DNA of 64,000 nt from Cokeromyces recurvatus (Eukaryota; Mucoromycota; Mucoromycetes; Mucorales; Mucoraceae). The stretch spans positions 248,001-312,000 of the forward strand of contig NW_026251396.1 in assembly GCF_025118155.1 (NCBI RefSeq), given 5' to 3'. The position numbers were made by a program, and so were the translations under genes. This document shows positions 1-11,584 of this stretch, one piece after another. The notes below the pieces were generated by a model. That model was not told where the DNA came from. It did not search any database and was given only the letters and a program-made list of their open reading frames with translations. Numbering within the stretch: position 1 is the first letter of the stretch; every line of letters begins with the position of its first letter.

Positions 1-189
1 CTTTCAGCAGAAACAAGGGTTGAGATTGCTCAAGAAAATATTCTAGACATTACTGAATCAATAAATAAAATAGGAACTTCATTAAGCAAATTACAAGAAG
101 ATAAGAAACTCAAGAATATCAAGCCAAAACTCAAACTGATACATATGCTACAAAACTTTTTAGGAGATCGCTATTTTGAGAAGTCATAA
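1..189 (+). CDS. C-terminal end of an unknown protein (cut by window edge)
   Basis: An open frame runs from the first base for 62 codons to a TAA at 187-189. The protein is rich in Lys, Glu, Leu and Ile (for example KLQEDKKLKN) and ends in GDRYFEKS, which suggests a helical or coiled-coil tail. There is no start codon, so the gene continues to the left of the window. A-rich sequence follows the stop, as for other 3' ends here. I do not recognise the family; the fragment is too short to name. Confidence 0.6.
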   Translation, partial: LSAETRVEIAQENILDITESINKIGTSLSKLQEDKKLKNIKPKLKLIHMLQNFLGDRYFEKS

Positions 190-501
190 AAAAAAAAAAG
201 GAAGTTTAATTATATGTAAACAGTTTAAAAAATAAAATAGTCATAATAAAGAATAAACATATTACGTTCTGCAATGTATAAAGAAGAAAAAAAAAATTGC
301 ATTAATTATGTGTTACATGCAAATTTATATATTCACATTCCTATTATATAAAACAGTTTATTCTATATTGTACAGTTGATATATATACAAGTAGAAAAGA
401 AGAAGAAAAAAGAAAAGATTAAACGCATGTACTTTTGTAATAAATTCCTCTATTTGCTATGCTACTACTACTATTACTACTCTTTTTTTTTTTTTTTTTT
501 T
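190..501. other. Convergent 3' intergenic region
   Basis: No coding potential seen. This stretch lies between the end of the plus-strand gene and the end of the minus-strand mitochondrial carrier. It holds A-rich runs and a T-homopolymer just before the carrier stop codon, consistent with two facing 3' untranslated regions. Confidence 0.5.
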
Positions 502-1617
502 TTAAATACGATCTATAAATTTATCTTCATCATCACTTGCTAAAAACCATTTGAAATATTCATAAACACTCCAACTAATAGCTGTGCTAGGCATATTTGT
601 CAATACTCTAGGCTTAAATCCTCTAAAAAAGCCTTTAAATCCATATCGTTCATAAATAATAGATGCTGCCTCCTTTAAGCCATTTACATTTTTGATCTGA
701 GTATCGGTAGATGAACCTTTTGTTTGTAGTAAAGTCTTTATGACATCAAGTGGAGTTGTGACTGATGAAGCCACAGCACCCGCAATAGCACCTGCCAGCA
801 TATGTGCTTTTGGATTATAGGATCCCTCTGGATTGAGTTTAGATCGAAAGAATTCGTAAGTAGCAAATTGAACAGATTGAAATGGGATTGACATGGAGAC
901 GGTGGTGGGGAATGAAATATAAAATGCTTTAATTCCTTCCGCTGAATACACTCTTTTAGCACAATCACGTACTGAATGATAAGTTGAATCGCGTAATTGC
1001 ATTCGTTGTTTTAATACTATTATTTAAAATTAATATCTATATGTATACATATATTTATTCAAATGCAAGTAGGTTACTCACCATCAAAGGGTGTCATTAA
1101 AGCATCATGAGCAAAAGTAGCAATGGCACCAGCAGTACCCGATGCTATCAGTTGATTAGATATTGTAAACGATCGACCAGTAGTTTGTAATTTAGAAGTA
1201 GCTGATAATTGGTCATTAAGCCATTCTTTACAAAATTCATAAGTAGCAAAATGAACAGCATGAGCAGGGCCTGCCCCAACAATGACTGAATAAACTCCTT
1301 TCCATAAATTCCTTGACCCATGCCAACTTTCCTTTGACGCGTGTTTTATAGCTTTGTTTATTTCTGGAGTTGTAAGAACTTGCATTCGAGTCTAACGAAT
1401 TCAATTCATATATATATATATATATATATACATATTAACTCCATCTATTTTCCTTTAACGCATATGTTTACTAAACATATATACATACTCTGATACTGTC
1501 AACTGGATACATGATGCAATGTTCTCCAATCCCTGCCATTGCACCTGCCATTGCATTTTGTGCCATGGTGGAATTAGCACCTAATGATTCATAGTCATGA
1601 TCAATACTTTTATCCAT
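502..1617 (-). CDS. MRS3/4: Mitochondrial iron carrier, mitoferrin (Mrs3/4) type
   Basis: Member of the mitochondrial carrier family (SLC25), closest by motif to mitoferrin, which brings iron across the inner mitochondrial membrane for haem and Fe-S cluster synthesis. Three exons on the minus strand: 1489-1617, 1082-1391 and 502-1016. They join in phase to give 317 residues, the normal length for a carrier with three repeats. Each repeat shows the carrier signature after helix 1: YPVDSIRTRMQ (repeat 1), TPFDVLKQRMQL (repeat 2) and TPLDVIKTLLQT (repeat 3). GAGPAHAVHFATYE in the first half is typical of mitoferrins. Introns start GTATGT and GTGAGT. The start is the ATG at 1617; upstream sequence is non-coding. 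Carrier family is certain; the iron substrate is inferred from family resemblance. Confidence 0.9.
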
Positions 1618-3553
1618 TTTACTTTTTTAATAATAAATACAAGTGCAATAAACAATTTATTGATAAAATTAAATTCTATTCATATATTTATAAAAAAAAA
1701 ATTAAACAGCCGTAAATAGAGCAGCAGGATACCATTGATGATATTATTGCCACCTGAGTCAAATCTAAATATGTAATAATGATATGAAAAGCCCTCTTTT
1801 TCCCCCTCCACACACACACACACATACATACATATACCCTTTAGAGACAAGGACGAAAAAAAATATATATAAAGCTAAAATAGGGAATTCAGTTAAACCT
1901 CTGAGAAGGAAGAGACACAATAGTGTCTTATCCAAAATGAAATAAAAAAAAAAAAAAAGGAAAACAATCAACGTATATGGACTAAAGATACAATAACTTC
2001 TTATAATATAAGAGATAGGGTGAGCCAATATGACCCATTAAGTTGGAAAATACCAGAAAAAGTAGTAAGAAATTAAAAAGGAATGAAAATATAGTAATGT
2101 TTGATATATAAGAGCTTAGATTTCTTGTCGATTTGGAAAAGTACTTTACACTTAAACTTCTACTTATTACTGTGCCTTCACTGTAATAACATTCAATATT
2201 CATATAAAACTATTATATTCCCGGGATCTTTTATTTTATTCACATAGTTTGTCCATAATATTACTAAAGAAAAACACGCACACACACACACACTTGTAAC
2301 AATCATGAAATAATGAGAATGCTTTTTACCAAAAAAGAACTCTTCTTGAAGATTTCAAAACAGAGAATATATATATATATATATAATTCAGACTGCAAAC
2401 GACCATTACACTTGCAGTTATAAAATATAAAACATCTCTATTTTGTTTTCAGCTATTTCAGGCTGTATTATGCTGTTAAAATACTTTACTTTTTCAAAAA
2501 TATTACAAAGCTCTTGTAAACAACCTTTTAAAAAAGAAAACTATAATTATTATATTTGTTATATTGAAGTGTGTAATTGGCAAATAATACTAATAAAAAT
2601 GAAAAACAGTAAGAGAGAAAGAGAAAGAGCCATATAATAATAAGTGTAATTCTTTTTATTAAAGTTATGCATTTTATAAACATGTATTGTGTTGCTGATT
2701 GCAAAAAAAAATAAATAAAATAAAAATAAAAATAAATAAAAGGCAGTTCCTTAAAATAAACCAATCAAAATCTCCAACTATACGATTACCTAATTGCGCA
2801 ACATAAGAAAGAAGGAAGGAAGGAATGAAAATGAAACATTTTTCGTAATATGAATGATATAATTACTGGTCAACATGAAAAAAAAAAACTCCCTTTTCAT
2901 TATATGTATTCAGCGTCCTTAAATAAAATTTAAAATACTGTAATAAGGATGTAAAATATAATTCAAGCTACTGCTTCATTTTGTTACAATTAAACACTGA
3001 AAAAAATACACCATGTATGTTTAGAAGAAACTTAACGATAGCACCATGATATCTAGTCAGGTCTGCGGTATATACTTTCCAGTATTTGGATAGAAGAATG
3101 GTTTTATGTACTTGTTTGAAGGCCCTTCATATAATCTATCTTTTTCTCTGTCATTAGCAGCTTTCAGAATAAATTTTAAAGTATTATTTACTAATCTGAT
3201 ATTTTGCATGAGCGAGCAAAAGTTTAAATAATTAAGCATTTTTATTATAAACACCATGTACAAGTGAGAGTGGGGCTTGTTATTGTCGTGTTTAAAGTTT
3301 TCTTTTTTTTTTGATATTTGGTATCTACTATTGTTACGCGTAGAATATCTTGTTGTTTTACTATTTGATGTAATGATCGAGATCTCTTGTAAATTTAAAG
3401 CACTCTCTTATGTTTTTTTTAACGGTTATTTATTTAGACGTTTTACTTTACACATTCCCTGTAATTTAAACAATATTCTACATGGAGCACCATTGAGTAT
3501 GATATAAATGTAATAGTATACATTGTATTCATACATCATCTTTATGCTATTAT
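1618..3553. other. Intergenic region, carrier promoter side
   Basis: About 1.9 kb with no gene I can support firmly. It contains CA repeats (near 1810 and 2280), TA repeats, and A/T runs. It should hold the promoter of the carrier gene (right-hand side of its start) and the 3' end of the Brl1/Brr6 gene. One short minus-strand open frame at 3057-3257 is listed separately. Confidence 0.4.
3057..3257 (-). CDS. Doubtful small open frame
   Basis: From the ATG at 3257 a 66-codon frame ends at TGA (3057). The C-terminal half (NDREKDRLYEGPSNKY and PFFYPNTGKY) has a balanced, protein-like composition, unlike the Phe/Ile/Asn-rich noise frames nearby. It sits about 300 nt beyond the Brl1/Brr6 stop on the same strand and may be an exon of a small gene or a relic. 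I do not recognise it. Confidence 0.2.
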   Translation of the reverse strand: MVFIIKMLNYLNFCSLMQNIRLVNNTLKFILKAANDREKDRLYEGPSNKYIKPFFYPNTGKYIPQT

Positions 3554-4595
3554 TTAATCTTTTTTTACAATTGCTTGTGTAGTTTGTATTGATCTGTGAT
3601 AATTTTTCTTGAATAAATTAAATGTCATATTTGAAAATACAAATGTCCCTACAGTCAATAATGAAAAAACGAGCTAAATAGAAAAGGAAAAAATAAGTCG
3701 AAATAGTTTGTTTTACTTCATTTGATATATATACATATGTAATACTTACCAGTGTTTTATATGATATTGGCTCTACAAAACTATTAATGATCTCTGCAAT
3801 AGCTTCAGCATATACTTTTGCCCTAAAAATCTTCATTAAGTTTCATCATATAACTTGGAAAATGATAACTTACTGTGCTACAACTATGTCTTTATTCATG
3901 CATGCTGCCCAATTATTACACATGTCTTCAATGGCTGGAATTCGATTCGTTTCCCCACAATGATTTATAAGATAATTATTTGTACACATTAATTTTTCTT
4001 TATGTAATTCTATAACGAATAGATGCACTATGAGAAACAAAGGTATCGATAATTCTATAATCCTTACCATTTACATATTCTTCGGCTTTTATTCGAAAAT
4101 CTTGTTTTATAGCTAAAATTATATTTGTAAAAATGTAAAGCGCAACGCTAGAGATGATGATATTGAATGCCATTTGTATGTAAATAATGATTGTGTATAA
4201 TATATCTTGATGCTTCAAATATATTGGTTCATATACTGTTTTGGTTTCTTGATGCTGAAAAGATATGGAATTGATAGGTTTATTATATAGAGTTTTTGTT
4301 TCTTTTGTTTTCTCAAATTGGTTTAAACGTGCATTAAAATGACGAGTTAATGTGTTTATATTCAATGATTTTGGAGACTGATTAACAGTTGAAGATAGGT
4401 CATTGTTATTAAATATTATCTGATCAGATGTTAATTTGGGTATAAAATTGAATTTAAAATCTTGTGGTATAAAGAGATTATTAGATTGTTCTTTGTATTT
4501 AATATAAATCAAAAGTCAAAATGTGCAAACTAAATTATTTCTATTTTTATCTTATTACCTTTTTCTATTCTAGCTCTTTTTATGCCTGTCGTCAT
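3554..4595 (-). CDS. BRL1: Brl1/Brr6-like nuclear envelope protein
   Basis: Nuclear-envelope membrane protein of the Brl1/Brr6 family, which helps inner and outer nuclear membranes fuse during nuclear pore assembly. Five exons, minus strand: 4559-4595, 4068-4490, 3874-4009, 3750-3822, 3554-3673; they join in phase to 262 residues. The family core is clear: a first membrane segment (YTIIIYIQMAFNIIISSVAL), then a lumenal region with four cysteines (KLMC, INHC, EDMC, WAAC) that form disulphides in the family, then AEIINSFVEPISYKTL and a second membrane segment (LVFSLLTVGTFVFSN). The N-terminal region is Asn/Ser-rich and should face the nucleus or cytoplasm. The first 37-nt exon is the least certain part: it was chosen because it supplies an ATG and the right phase. 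Brl1 and Brr6 cannot be told apart here. Confidence 0.85.
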
Positions 4596-5236
4596 TATAT
4601 TGAAGACACACAGAGAGAGAGAAGGAAAAAAACAAGTTTGTTAAAAAAAAAGGGGGGGAGAGGAGAGAGAAATACAAGAAAAAAATATTACGACTTTATG
4701 CTAGAATTATATTTTAAATTTATTGGATGCAACCAAAAAGCAGTCAAAGTCTACTTTAAACACTGAGTAAAACTATCATGTCGTACCTTACAAATGAGAC
4801 ACACTCTATCTTGACCTATTGTATAACAACATTATCACAGCTTTATTATCCTCTTACATTGCACGATAAAACTATAAACCTGTAAAATCAAATAGATTAT
4901 TAACTGAGCTTAGTTATATATAATGATAAACGCCCTTTTCTTAACAAAAAAAAAGGACAAGGTAATTATTCCAACAAGCTCATTGCCAAAGCATAAAATG
5001 AATCTGTGTATTTGACCACTTATTTGTTCTTGATTGAGATGTATTTAAATTAATTAGCTCATTAGTTTCTATTAATCCCTTTTTTTTGTGAGTATTAGAA
5101 TATGAGTTGATCTGAAAAGATATTACAATAAATAAGCTTAGAATACGACGATTTAATCATTGCATGTCCTTGTCAACGAATGTAATCATTTACAATTAAA
5201 TGTGTAAATGTTAAATATTAATTGTGTATTTCTCTT

Positions 5237-5289
<53 letters not shown>

Positions 5290-6737
5290 TAATCAAAACG
5301 TATCATTGTTGTTGTTTAGTGAATGGCTGTCCTCTACGTGATCAGTTCTATCAGCTTTCAGCATATCACTGCGTACGATGTATAAAAGTACTATACGTCG
5401 TACGCCACAATTTAAGCTGCGATTTTTTTTTAATTGTTTATTTCTACTAATTTTTAATATAAAACTTCCAAATAAAAAACATATTATGTTTAATATACTA
5501 TCATAGAATGAATATATAAAAAAAAAGACATTTCTATTGCTAATATTCATTGTTTTTTTAATGTTTAAATTTATAGCTATTTTGGCTATGTTTTTTTTAC
5601 TAGGGAGAGAAAAAAAGGGGGGGTAATCACACTATTTACATTGTGAAATTACAGAAAAAAAATGCTTTTTTTTCCAAAAATGGATCTATAGAAAATCATA
5701 TGATCATAGAGAAAGCTAAGAAGATTACATTCATTGTTATTTCTTTTTTATTCTTTTCTTTTATTTATAATTTTTTTTCTTTTACTTTAGATTAATACTT
5801 ATTTACTTACAATTATTTTATTTTCTATAGATATTTATTATATTTAAGGTAGTATAAAGATTTAGAATATCCTTATTAACGAATTTATACTGACCAGTTT
5901 TATTTCTTTCTTAGCAAAAGAGTCTTGTTTTTGTTGGTAGTAGCTTTTTCTACTTTTTATACAGAACATTTTTCGATGATATATTAAAAGTAAGATAATA
6001 ACTATTGTTTATATTAATACATATACTGACTTGTCTATTATCTTTAATCAAACACGTTTTAAACAGGTAAATAAATGTATATAAAAAGGTAAAATAAAAC
6101 ATAACATTTATCTGTTAATTCCAAAAGTATACTTTCTTTGTCTAATATAAGATATACCAACCTTACCTTTTATTCGGTAAGCATTTTATTCTTTTGAATA
6201 CCAATACTCTTTTTTATTTTTTTATTTACTAACTAATCAATTTTGTTTATTATAGATTGTTTATTTTTATTCTGTTTAACTGCTATAATTTAGCTTCCTA
6301 GACCCCTATCATTATTATCTCTGTCTTTTTCTCTTATTTATTTGTATCTATTTACTGCGTAATTGTACTATTTCTTTTTAAAGATGCAAAGGTAAGTGCA
6401 ATCGTATTTTCTATTATTAATTGCAAGAAATATCCTTTTTTATTATTTCAAAAGCAATTTATTTTTTGTAATAATTCATTTGCTATATATTTCCATTATT
6501 ATTAATATTATTATTCTAAATGTAAATAAAGTCACATTCTATGTAAACAAACTATGTTCATTTTTAAATAACGTCCAATAAACAAGGCAATAATAAAAGC
6601 CTAATATGTATTAAATGTATTTTATAAGCCAATAAGTAATAAAGATCAAACGTAAATAAACGTTATTTATTCTGCAAAATACCAATGATGGTTCATGTTT
6701 TTTAAAGAAATAGCCAATCAAATGTAAAAAGTTATAT
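4596..6737. other. AT-rich intergenic region
   Basis: About 2.1 kb with no supported gene. It contains a 47-nt T homopolymer (about 5240-5286), G-run and A-run tracts near 4650 and 5615, and a hairpin at 5371-5405 listed separately. It should include the promoter of the Brl1/Brr6 gene. Short open frames here are built from homopolymer or Phe/Ile/Tyr-rich noise. Confidence 0.4.
5371..5405. repeat. Perfect-size hairpin related to the GTACG element
   Basis: Two 14-bp arms (5371-5384 and 5392-5405) form an inverted repeat around a 7-nt loop, with a single C/T difference between arms. The arms use the same GTACG and ACTATACG words as the palindromic element at 6738-6876. The G+C content is well above the surrounding sequence. 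Confidence 0.6.
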
Positions 6738-6876
6738 GTCGTATGTACGGAGTATTATACGTTGTACGTGTGTACAACGTACTGGACGCTGGTATATGCA
6801 GTACGAACGTACTACATATATACGGCGTACTATATAGCGTACGCGCGTACGCCATATAGTACTCCATACGTACGAC
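6738..6876. repeat. 139-bp palindromic GTACG-rich element with terminal inverted repeats
   Basis: The ends (6738-6759 and 6855-6876) are 22-bp inverted repeats that differ at three positions, all C/T changes. Inside are nested palindromes: CGTTGTAC-gtgt-GTACAACG (6760-6779), AGTACGaaCGTACT (6800-6813) and GCGTACGCGCGTACGC (6837-6852). The motif GTACG or CGTAC occurs many times. No open frame of interest and no clear target-site duplication. It resembles a MITE-like foldback element, but could also be a recombination or replication structure. Confidence 0.6.
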
Positions 6877-7082
6877 AGACAATTTTTTTGCAGTGGCGAT
6901 ATTCTGCATATACTGGAAAGTCTTTTTTTTTTGGAGTTAACCCTAACCACATAACTATAAGTACTATACATACAATTGAAAATGAATTGTTTTTATTTCA
7001 TGGACATGTTTAGAAGAAATTATATATTGTTATATATAAATGTTTATTCATATATGTACAGAGCAAATCAACATATTAACTT

Positions 7083-8724
7083 TTATTGGCTGATACTATC
7101 GATGAGGGATTTCTTCCAAGAGAAAAGCAATTGTGTTTGATTGAAAAAGTCTTTTATCTGAGAGGGTGTTGTTGGAAACTTAATGACGGCATGGGTTCTT
7201 CTGATTAAGCGATGTTCAATTTTAAAAACCAATTCAAAATATAACTTCATATCAAAATAATTGGAACAGTTTAGTTTACTCGTATTTATGTCAACTTAAA
7301 ATGAAGATACTTTACCATGAAATCCAATAAAATGGCCCTTATCGGCGTCGGTGATCTCCATAAACTTCACAACACCTGCTTCTATTTTCTCTTCATCACG
7401 ACCAGCCTTATTTTTTGTGCAGTTCTTCTTTATTCCACCTGAAAATTCCACCAAACAATAACCAATTCGTTTATCGGAGTTGGCAAGAAAACCAGCCCCG
7501 TCCCACTTTGTATTTTTTGTTAATAACGTTTCGACCTCAAACCTAGAATAAAAGGTATTAATATTCAGCTTCAAGTCCCAGAGCACCTTGTTAATTTACC
7601 AGCAGAAATGAATTTTATCGTTTACCGACAAGAACAAATTGTCAAGCAGGATGACAGTCATTTTGGTTGCAGCGGTTCTTTCCAGAGTAGGTACTAAGAG
7701 AGGGTTTAAAGGGCTTTTGCAAAGGTTTAGGCTACGAAAAAACTATCTTAGTTACAGGTTCTTCACATAAATTCTCAATTCTTACAAGTGATTTCCCATA
7801 GTCTCAATGTAATTTAGATCCGCATGAATCAATATATCGCTCTCTGAAATTTTAAAATTTTTGATGATTTTTCGAAATTGATCAAACTTAGCAGCTGATT
7901 CTTTCAATTCATGTGAAATCAAAGTAGCTGGATGTGAGAGTGGTTGAATAGGGATTGAAGTTTGTCGTTTCAATGTTTCCAGCAGTTCTTCATTCATCAT
8001 AGACTGAACGCCATCATCATCAAGATATAGCACCTGTAAGCCAGTGATTCTATCAAAAAGAAGGTTTAATTTAAGACCAAGAATATACATAGTATTATGG
8101 GCAAATGTGTAATGTTACTCTTTGTAAGTTGAATTTATATCATTTAAAATAATGATGCTGTTGTTGTTGCTGCTGCTGCTTTCATCTCTGTTGCACAACT
8201 AAAAAATATGATAAAATAATCAATACATTGATTAGATATTTTTAAAGTATCTGAACATACATGTATACGTTTAGAAGAGTTTGCGATTGAAGTAAGTGTA
8301 CTTTCAGCTATATCTTCTAAAGTACTATATATCCGCTTTTCAATTCTTTGACCTGACTCTTCTCTTTCCTCGTCATTTCTTTCTTCCCAGTAATCACTAT
8401 ATTCTTTAAAAAAGTGTGAAATATTATTGTTTCGTTTCTGAAAAGAAAAACAAAATAGATAGTTATCAGATTTAAATTCTCACATCTAAATAAAATATTG
8501 ATTTTTACATTGAAGCGAGCAATGGCTTCAGCTATTGGAGGTTTTGACTATTTTGAAGCTGTCAGCAGAGCCTCGTTTAGCGTAGTTATATATAGAGAGT
8601 TCGTGGTCCTCTTTTCTTTCATTACTACATCCGCAAAGCTAATATAGTCATACTTGGGCTGAAGATCAGCAGCGCCTTTAGCCCAATCTTGGTATATTCC
8701 TGTTTTTGCAACTTTATGGAACAT
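7083..8724 (-). pseudogene. Broken gene of an unrecognised, probably lineage-expanded family
   Basis: Coding-quality blocks run from an ATG at 8724 to a TAA at 7083 on the minus strand, separated by intron-like gaps with GT...AG ends. Blocks include YQDWAKGAADLQPKYDYIS near the start, SDYWEERNDEEREESGQRIE (about 8290-8440), the 8040-7785 block with SESDILIHADLNYIETMG, GYCLVEFSGGIKKN (about 7440-7490) and RRTHAVIKFPTTPSQI (about 7150-7200). Two in-frame stops break it: TAG at 8548-8550 between TASK and SKPPIAEAIARF, and TAA at 7596-7598 between HFCW and INKV. The frame is otherwise kept across both stops, so decay looks recent. The style matches large uncharacterised families in Mucorales genomes; I do not know the function. 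Confidence 0.55.
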
Positions 8725-10283
8725 GGTGCCGAGATAAAAGGAAAATGAGAAGTTTATTATTTTCAAGTTATTATAATTATTTACGCGTGACGTCATAAAA
8801 TAAATTGAACGTTCGCTTGGGGAAAAAAATTATTTTTTTTCACTGAAATCGTTAATTCTTATTGCATTAATAACCTATGCTCTCATCAAGAGTTCAGCTT
8901 TAAAGCAAGGGCCTCATACTTCATCATCTTTCAACACAGAGGATAAAAAGGTGTACCTTAAGCTCTGCTAAATCATTCGCCGGGCATATTTTGTCACCGA
9001 GTGACGAATACTCCTTACGGAGAGCTATGTTCCTTTGTGTACATAAACTTCTGCGTATAAGTGTGGAGTGTCTTCTCTTGAACTCTAAGATTGATAGCTG
9101 GTTACTGACAAAAGAGAGTATCTTTTTTTTTTTTTGTGTATGTGAAAAATAATTAATGAGTTCAACATTATTCTAGGTCATATCTCATCCTTGTACGTTG
9201 ATCTTTTCATCGTTGAAAGCTTAAAAGGTTCTTCAATTCAAGTTAAACTACTGTGACTCACTACCCATGCCTCATTTCACTGAAACCAATTTTCATTGCA
9301 AAAGATGCACTTTTATTCACTTATGGAATAGTTTGGCTCTCCTTTTCTGAGTCACCCACTTCTTTTTTTTTTTACACGAATAGCAGCTCGCAAGACCAAT
9401 ATCTACATTACCTCCTACTAAAGCTTAGCAATGAGTTTATCACAGCGAGGAAGTTAGGCCGTCCAATATCCACAAACGTCTTTATGAAGGAAACTATTTC
9501 ATTTTCGAAGTAGCTTCTTAAGTTTCTTTTGTCATTTGAAGATGTGATTCATAGTAAAGCTTCTTATAGCTTGCTTGAACCCCTGTTTAATCAAGTCTTA
9601 TAACATAATAAATATAACAGAAGGTTGTCTCTTAACATACTTTTTTTTTTTTTTGTAAGGGAGTGAACTCGGATGTTTTTAGTCATGACAAGTGAAGATG
9701 AGGACTGAAAAAAGAAACTTAATTAAGAGATGAAAGATAAGAAAATAAAGAAATCTAAAGAAACCAATTATTTTTGTTCAATTTGGAGGACAAGAACCAA
9801 GCGAAAGAAAAGACTTTAGTGGTGAATACATTGGTAGTTTAAAAAGGAGCATCGTCAGATAAAGCACCAGTGGGCATTCCAAATATTTTATAAAGTACAA
9901 TCAAAGATGTGGGGGGATAGAGAGAGAGAGGAGAGTAAGAGTAGTATTACGTAAGTTAATCTCCTGGGAAAATATATCAGGTTTATTAACAGTGTTATGA
10001 TTGTAGTCGTATTTACAACTAAGTTAATAGAAATAAACTATCATTTATTTAAATAATAAAGAGTTTATTCGAATAAACTAGTGTATTGTACTTCACAGCA
10101 TAATATTCATTCTACGCTCAGTTTTAATAATAGTCATTGTAAGAGTATTCGAGAATTAAAAATAATTATACACACCGTATTATATAATAATAAGAATTCA
10201 ATAGATTTATGACTGTTATATTCAATTACATAATTATTTACACAAGTCATATATATTATATATACATCCATAATGTTGTATAT
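8725..10283. other. Gene-poor region with coding debris
   Basis: No intact gene. It holds decayed minus-strand coding fragments (listed at 8913-9513), a GA repeat near 9920 and AT-rich filler leading into an LTR-like repeat at 10284. Confidence 0.35.
8913..9513 (-). pseudogene. Decayed coding fragments of unknown protein
   Basis: On the minus strand, 8913-9105 translates without a stop for about 60 codons with balanced composition (QLSILEFKRRHSTLIRRS, ALRKEYSSLGDKICPANDL). Further upstream, 9411-9512 gives EIVSFIKTFVDIGRPNFLAV before a stop. The two are not in one open frame. They look like remains of a larger gene or element. The reading is weak and the family unknown. Confidence 0.3.
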
Positions 10284-10615
10284 TGTTATAGAGGGAATAT
10301 TCACTGTAAACTAATATTAACGCGTTGCTTATCCCAAAGACAATAATCGTGTATATTTTTAATATCAGCAACAGCTCAGGCAGAAATCTGCATACTGCAT
10401 GCAGAGTTATTCGGAGACAAAATTTGTGCATATTCGTGCATAAAGGCTTTATTATAGCAGTATTCACTTATCTAAATCACACTCCTATCAATATGACTTA
10501 CCTTATAAAAACATATAAATAGCACTCGTCATTTTTCCATATTATTTTTTCTTGCACAATTTTGGTATTATTTTATCTTCAATAAACTATACAAAGTTTT
10601 CACAGACTTGTCTTT
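10284..10615 (+). repeat. LTR-like dispersed repeat, copy 1
   Basis: Shares long blocks with 16851-17168. Both begin TGTTATAG followed by GGAATATTCACT, share an inner CATATAAATAGC that looks like a TATA box, then TTCAATAAACTATAC (a polyadenylation-type signal), and end GTTTTC-CAGACTTGTCTTT. A 5' TG, a TATA box and a poly(A) signal within about 330 bp is the layout of a solo long terminal repeat. No internal retrotransposon genes are attached. Ends and target duplication are not proven. Confidence 0.45.
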
Positions 10616-11584
10616 CTTTTTTTCTCTTTCCTTATCTTTGTACTCAAAACAAACAGAATTATGTTAGATATCAGTTATTTTGGAACAGACACCAGTTCTG
10701 TGTATTGTTCACAGAGAACATATAACAATTTATTTCTTTGATACAAAACAAAAACTACATACTTCTACAGGCTGCAAAGGAAGTTGGTATTGTGTACGAC
10801 ACGGCTTATCGATTTAATAAGCAATGAATAGCAAACGGCGGAACAGCGTTGCCTGGTTATAAACTGGCATCTAAGGTTAAACCAAAAAAGGAATAACATT
10901 AAGATCACAGGACAGCAGCTCGTAACTCTGAAGACACGAAGGAATAACGTAGATAGTGTGTTGAGTATATTAACGAAAACAGTACCTGACGTATACGAGA
11001 TTATAAATGACATTCTCACACATCACTTTGTACTTTAACAATAAGTACATCTTTTTGAGGAATCAGGCCAATCATATTCGCTGAACCAAACTATGGCTTT
11101 TCATTATTCATATTGCTTAGGTATATCAATTATCTTGAGTTAAAGTAAACTCTTAAACAACATTCGTGAGAACACAGTCTCTTTTCATACACGTATATAA
11201 ACAAAAGAGGAGGATTTTTTTTTTTTTTTAGATTATCTTCAGTTTCAATTTATTCTCAACTGACTATTTTATCTTCGTGTATTTTGTTATAACTCTGTTA
11301 TATCAGTATCGATTTTAAAAGAAAGTGTGTATTTATCGATGAGAGCGGATTCAAAAAGAATATGGTGCGCCCTGTAGCCTGTTCCAAGAGAGGGACACCT
11401 GCAGAAGTGGAAGTTCAACATAAAAGTATTAACTTGAGTATTCTGGGTAGCATGTCCGCATATGAATTGATTGCCCTTTTCCAACAAGTTCCAAAAAGAA
11501 ATGGTAGAAAAAAAAAAGAAAATTGCTGGTACTAAGAGGGTCCTCCTTCACAGGACCAACTCGAGCCATTTTTTACTGTTTATT
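10616..11584. other. Region between LTR-like repeat and LINE fragment
   Basis: No intact gene. A possible transposase relic (10765-11036, plus strand) is listed separately. A 66-codon minus-strand open frame at 11287-11487 with a Cys/His-containing stretch was noted but not recognised. Confidence 0.3.
10765..11036 (+). pseudogene. Possible transposase relic with helix-turn-helix start
   Basis: Plus-strand fragments read AAKEVGIVYDTAYRFNKQ, stop, then GGTALPGYKLASKVKPKKE, stop, and near the end VDSVLSILTKTVPDVYEII and NDILTHHFVL. The first piece resembles the DNA-binding helix-turn-helix at the start of Tc1/IS630-type transposases that are common in Mucorales. Several stops break it and no DDE catalytic residues are visible. 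The assignment is an inference from one short motif. Confidence 0.3.

Noticed and set aside
4521..4766. Plus-strand frame overlapping the start of Brl1/Brr6
   Set aside because: Lys/Arg/Tyr-rich low-complexity product from an A/G tract; the opposite strand explains the sequence as a first exon.
5208..5450. Plus-strand frame with a long Phe run
   Set aside because: Encoded mainly by the T homopolymer; no conserved motif and no codon signal outside the run.
6718..7013. Overlapping open frames in three readings across the GTACG element
   Set aside because: They follow from the palindromic repeat itself; Tyr/Thr/Arg-rich on both strands, as expected from GTAC-rich DNA.
11287..11487. Minus-strand 66-codon frame with CGH and HFCRC
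   Set aside because: Could be a zinc-finger fragment, but there is no clear start, no partner and it lies in decayed repeat sequence.
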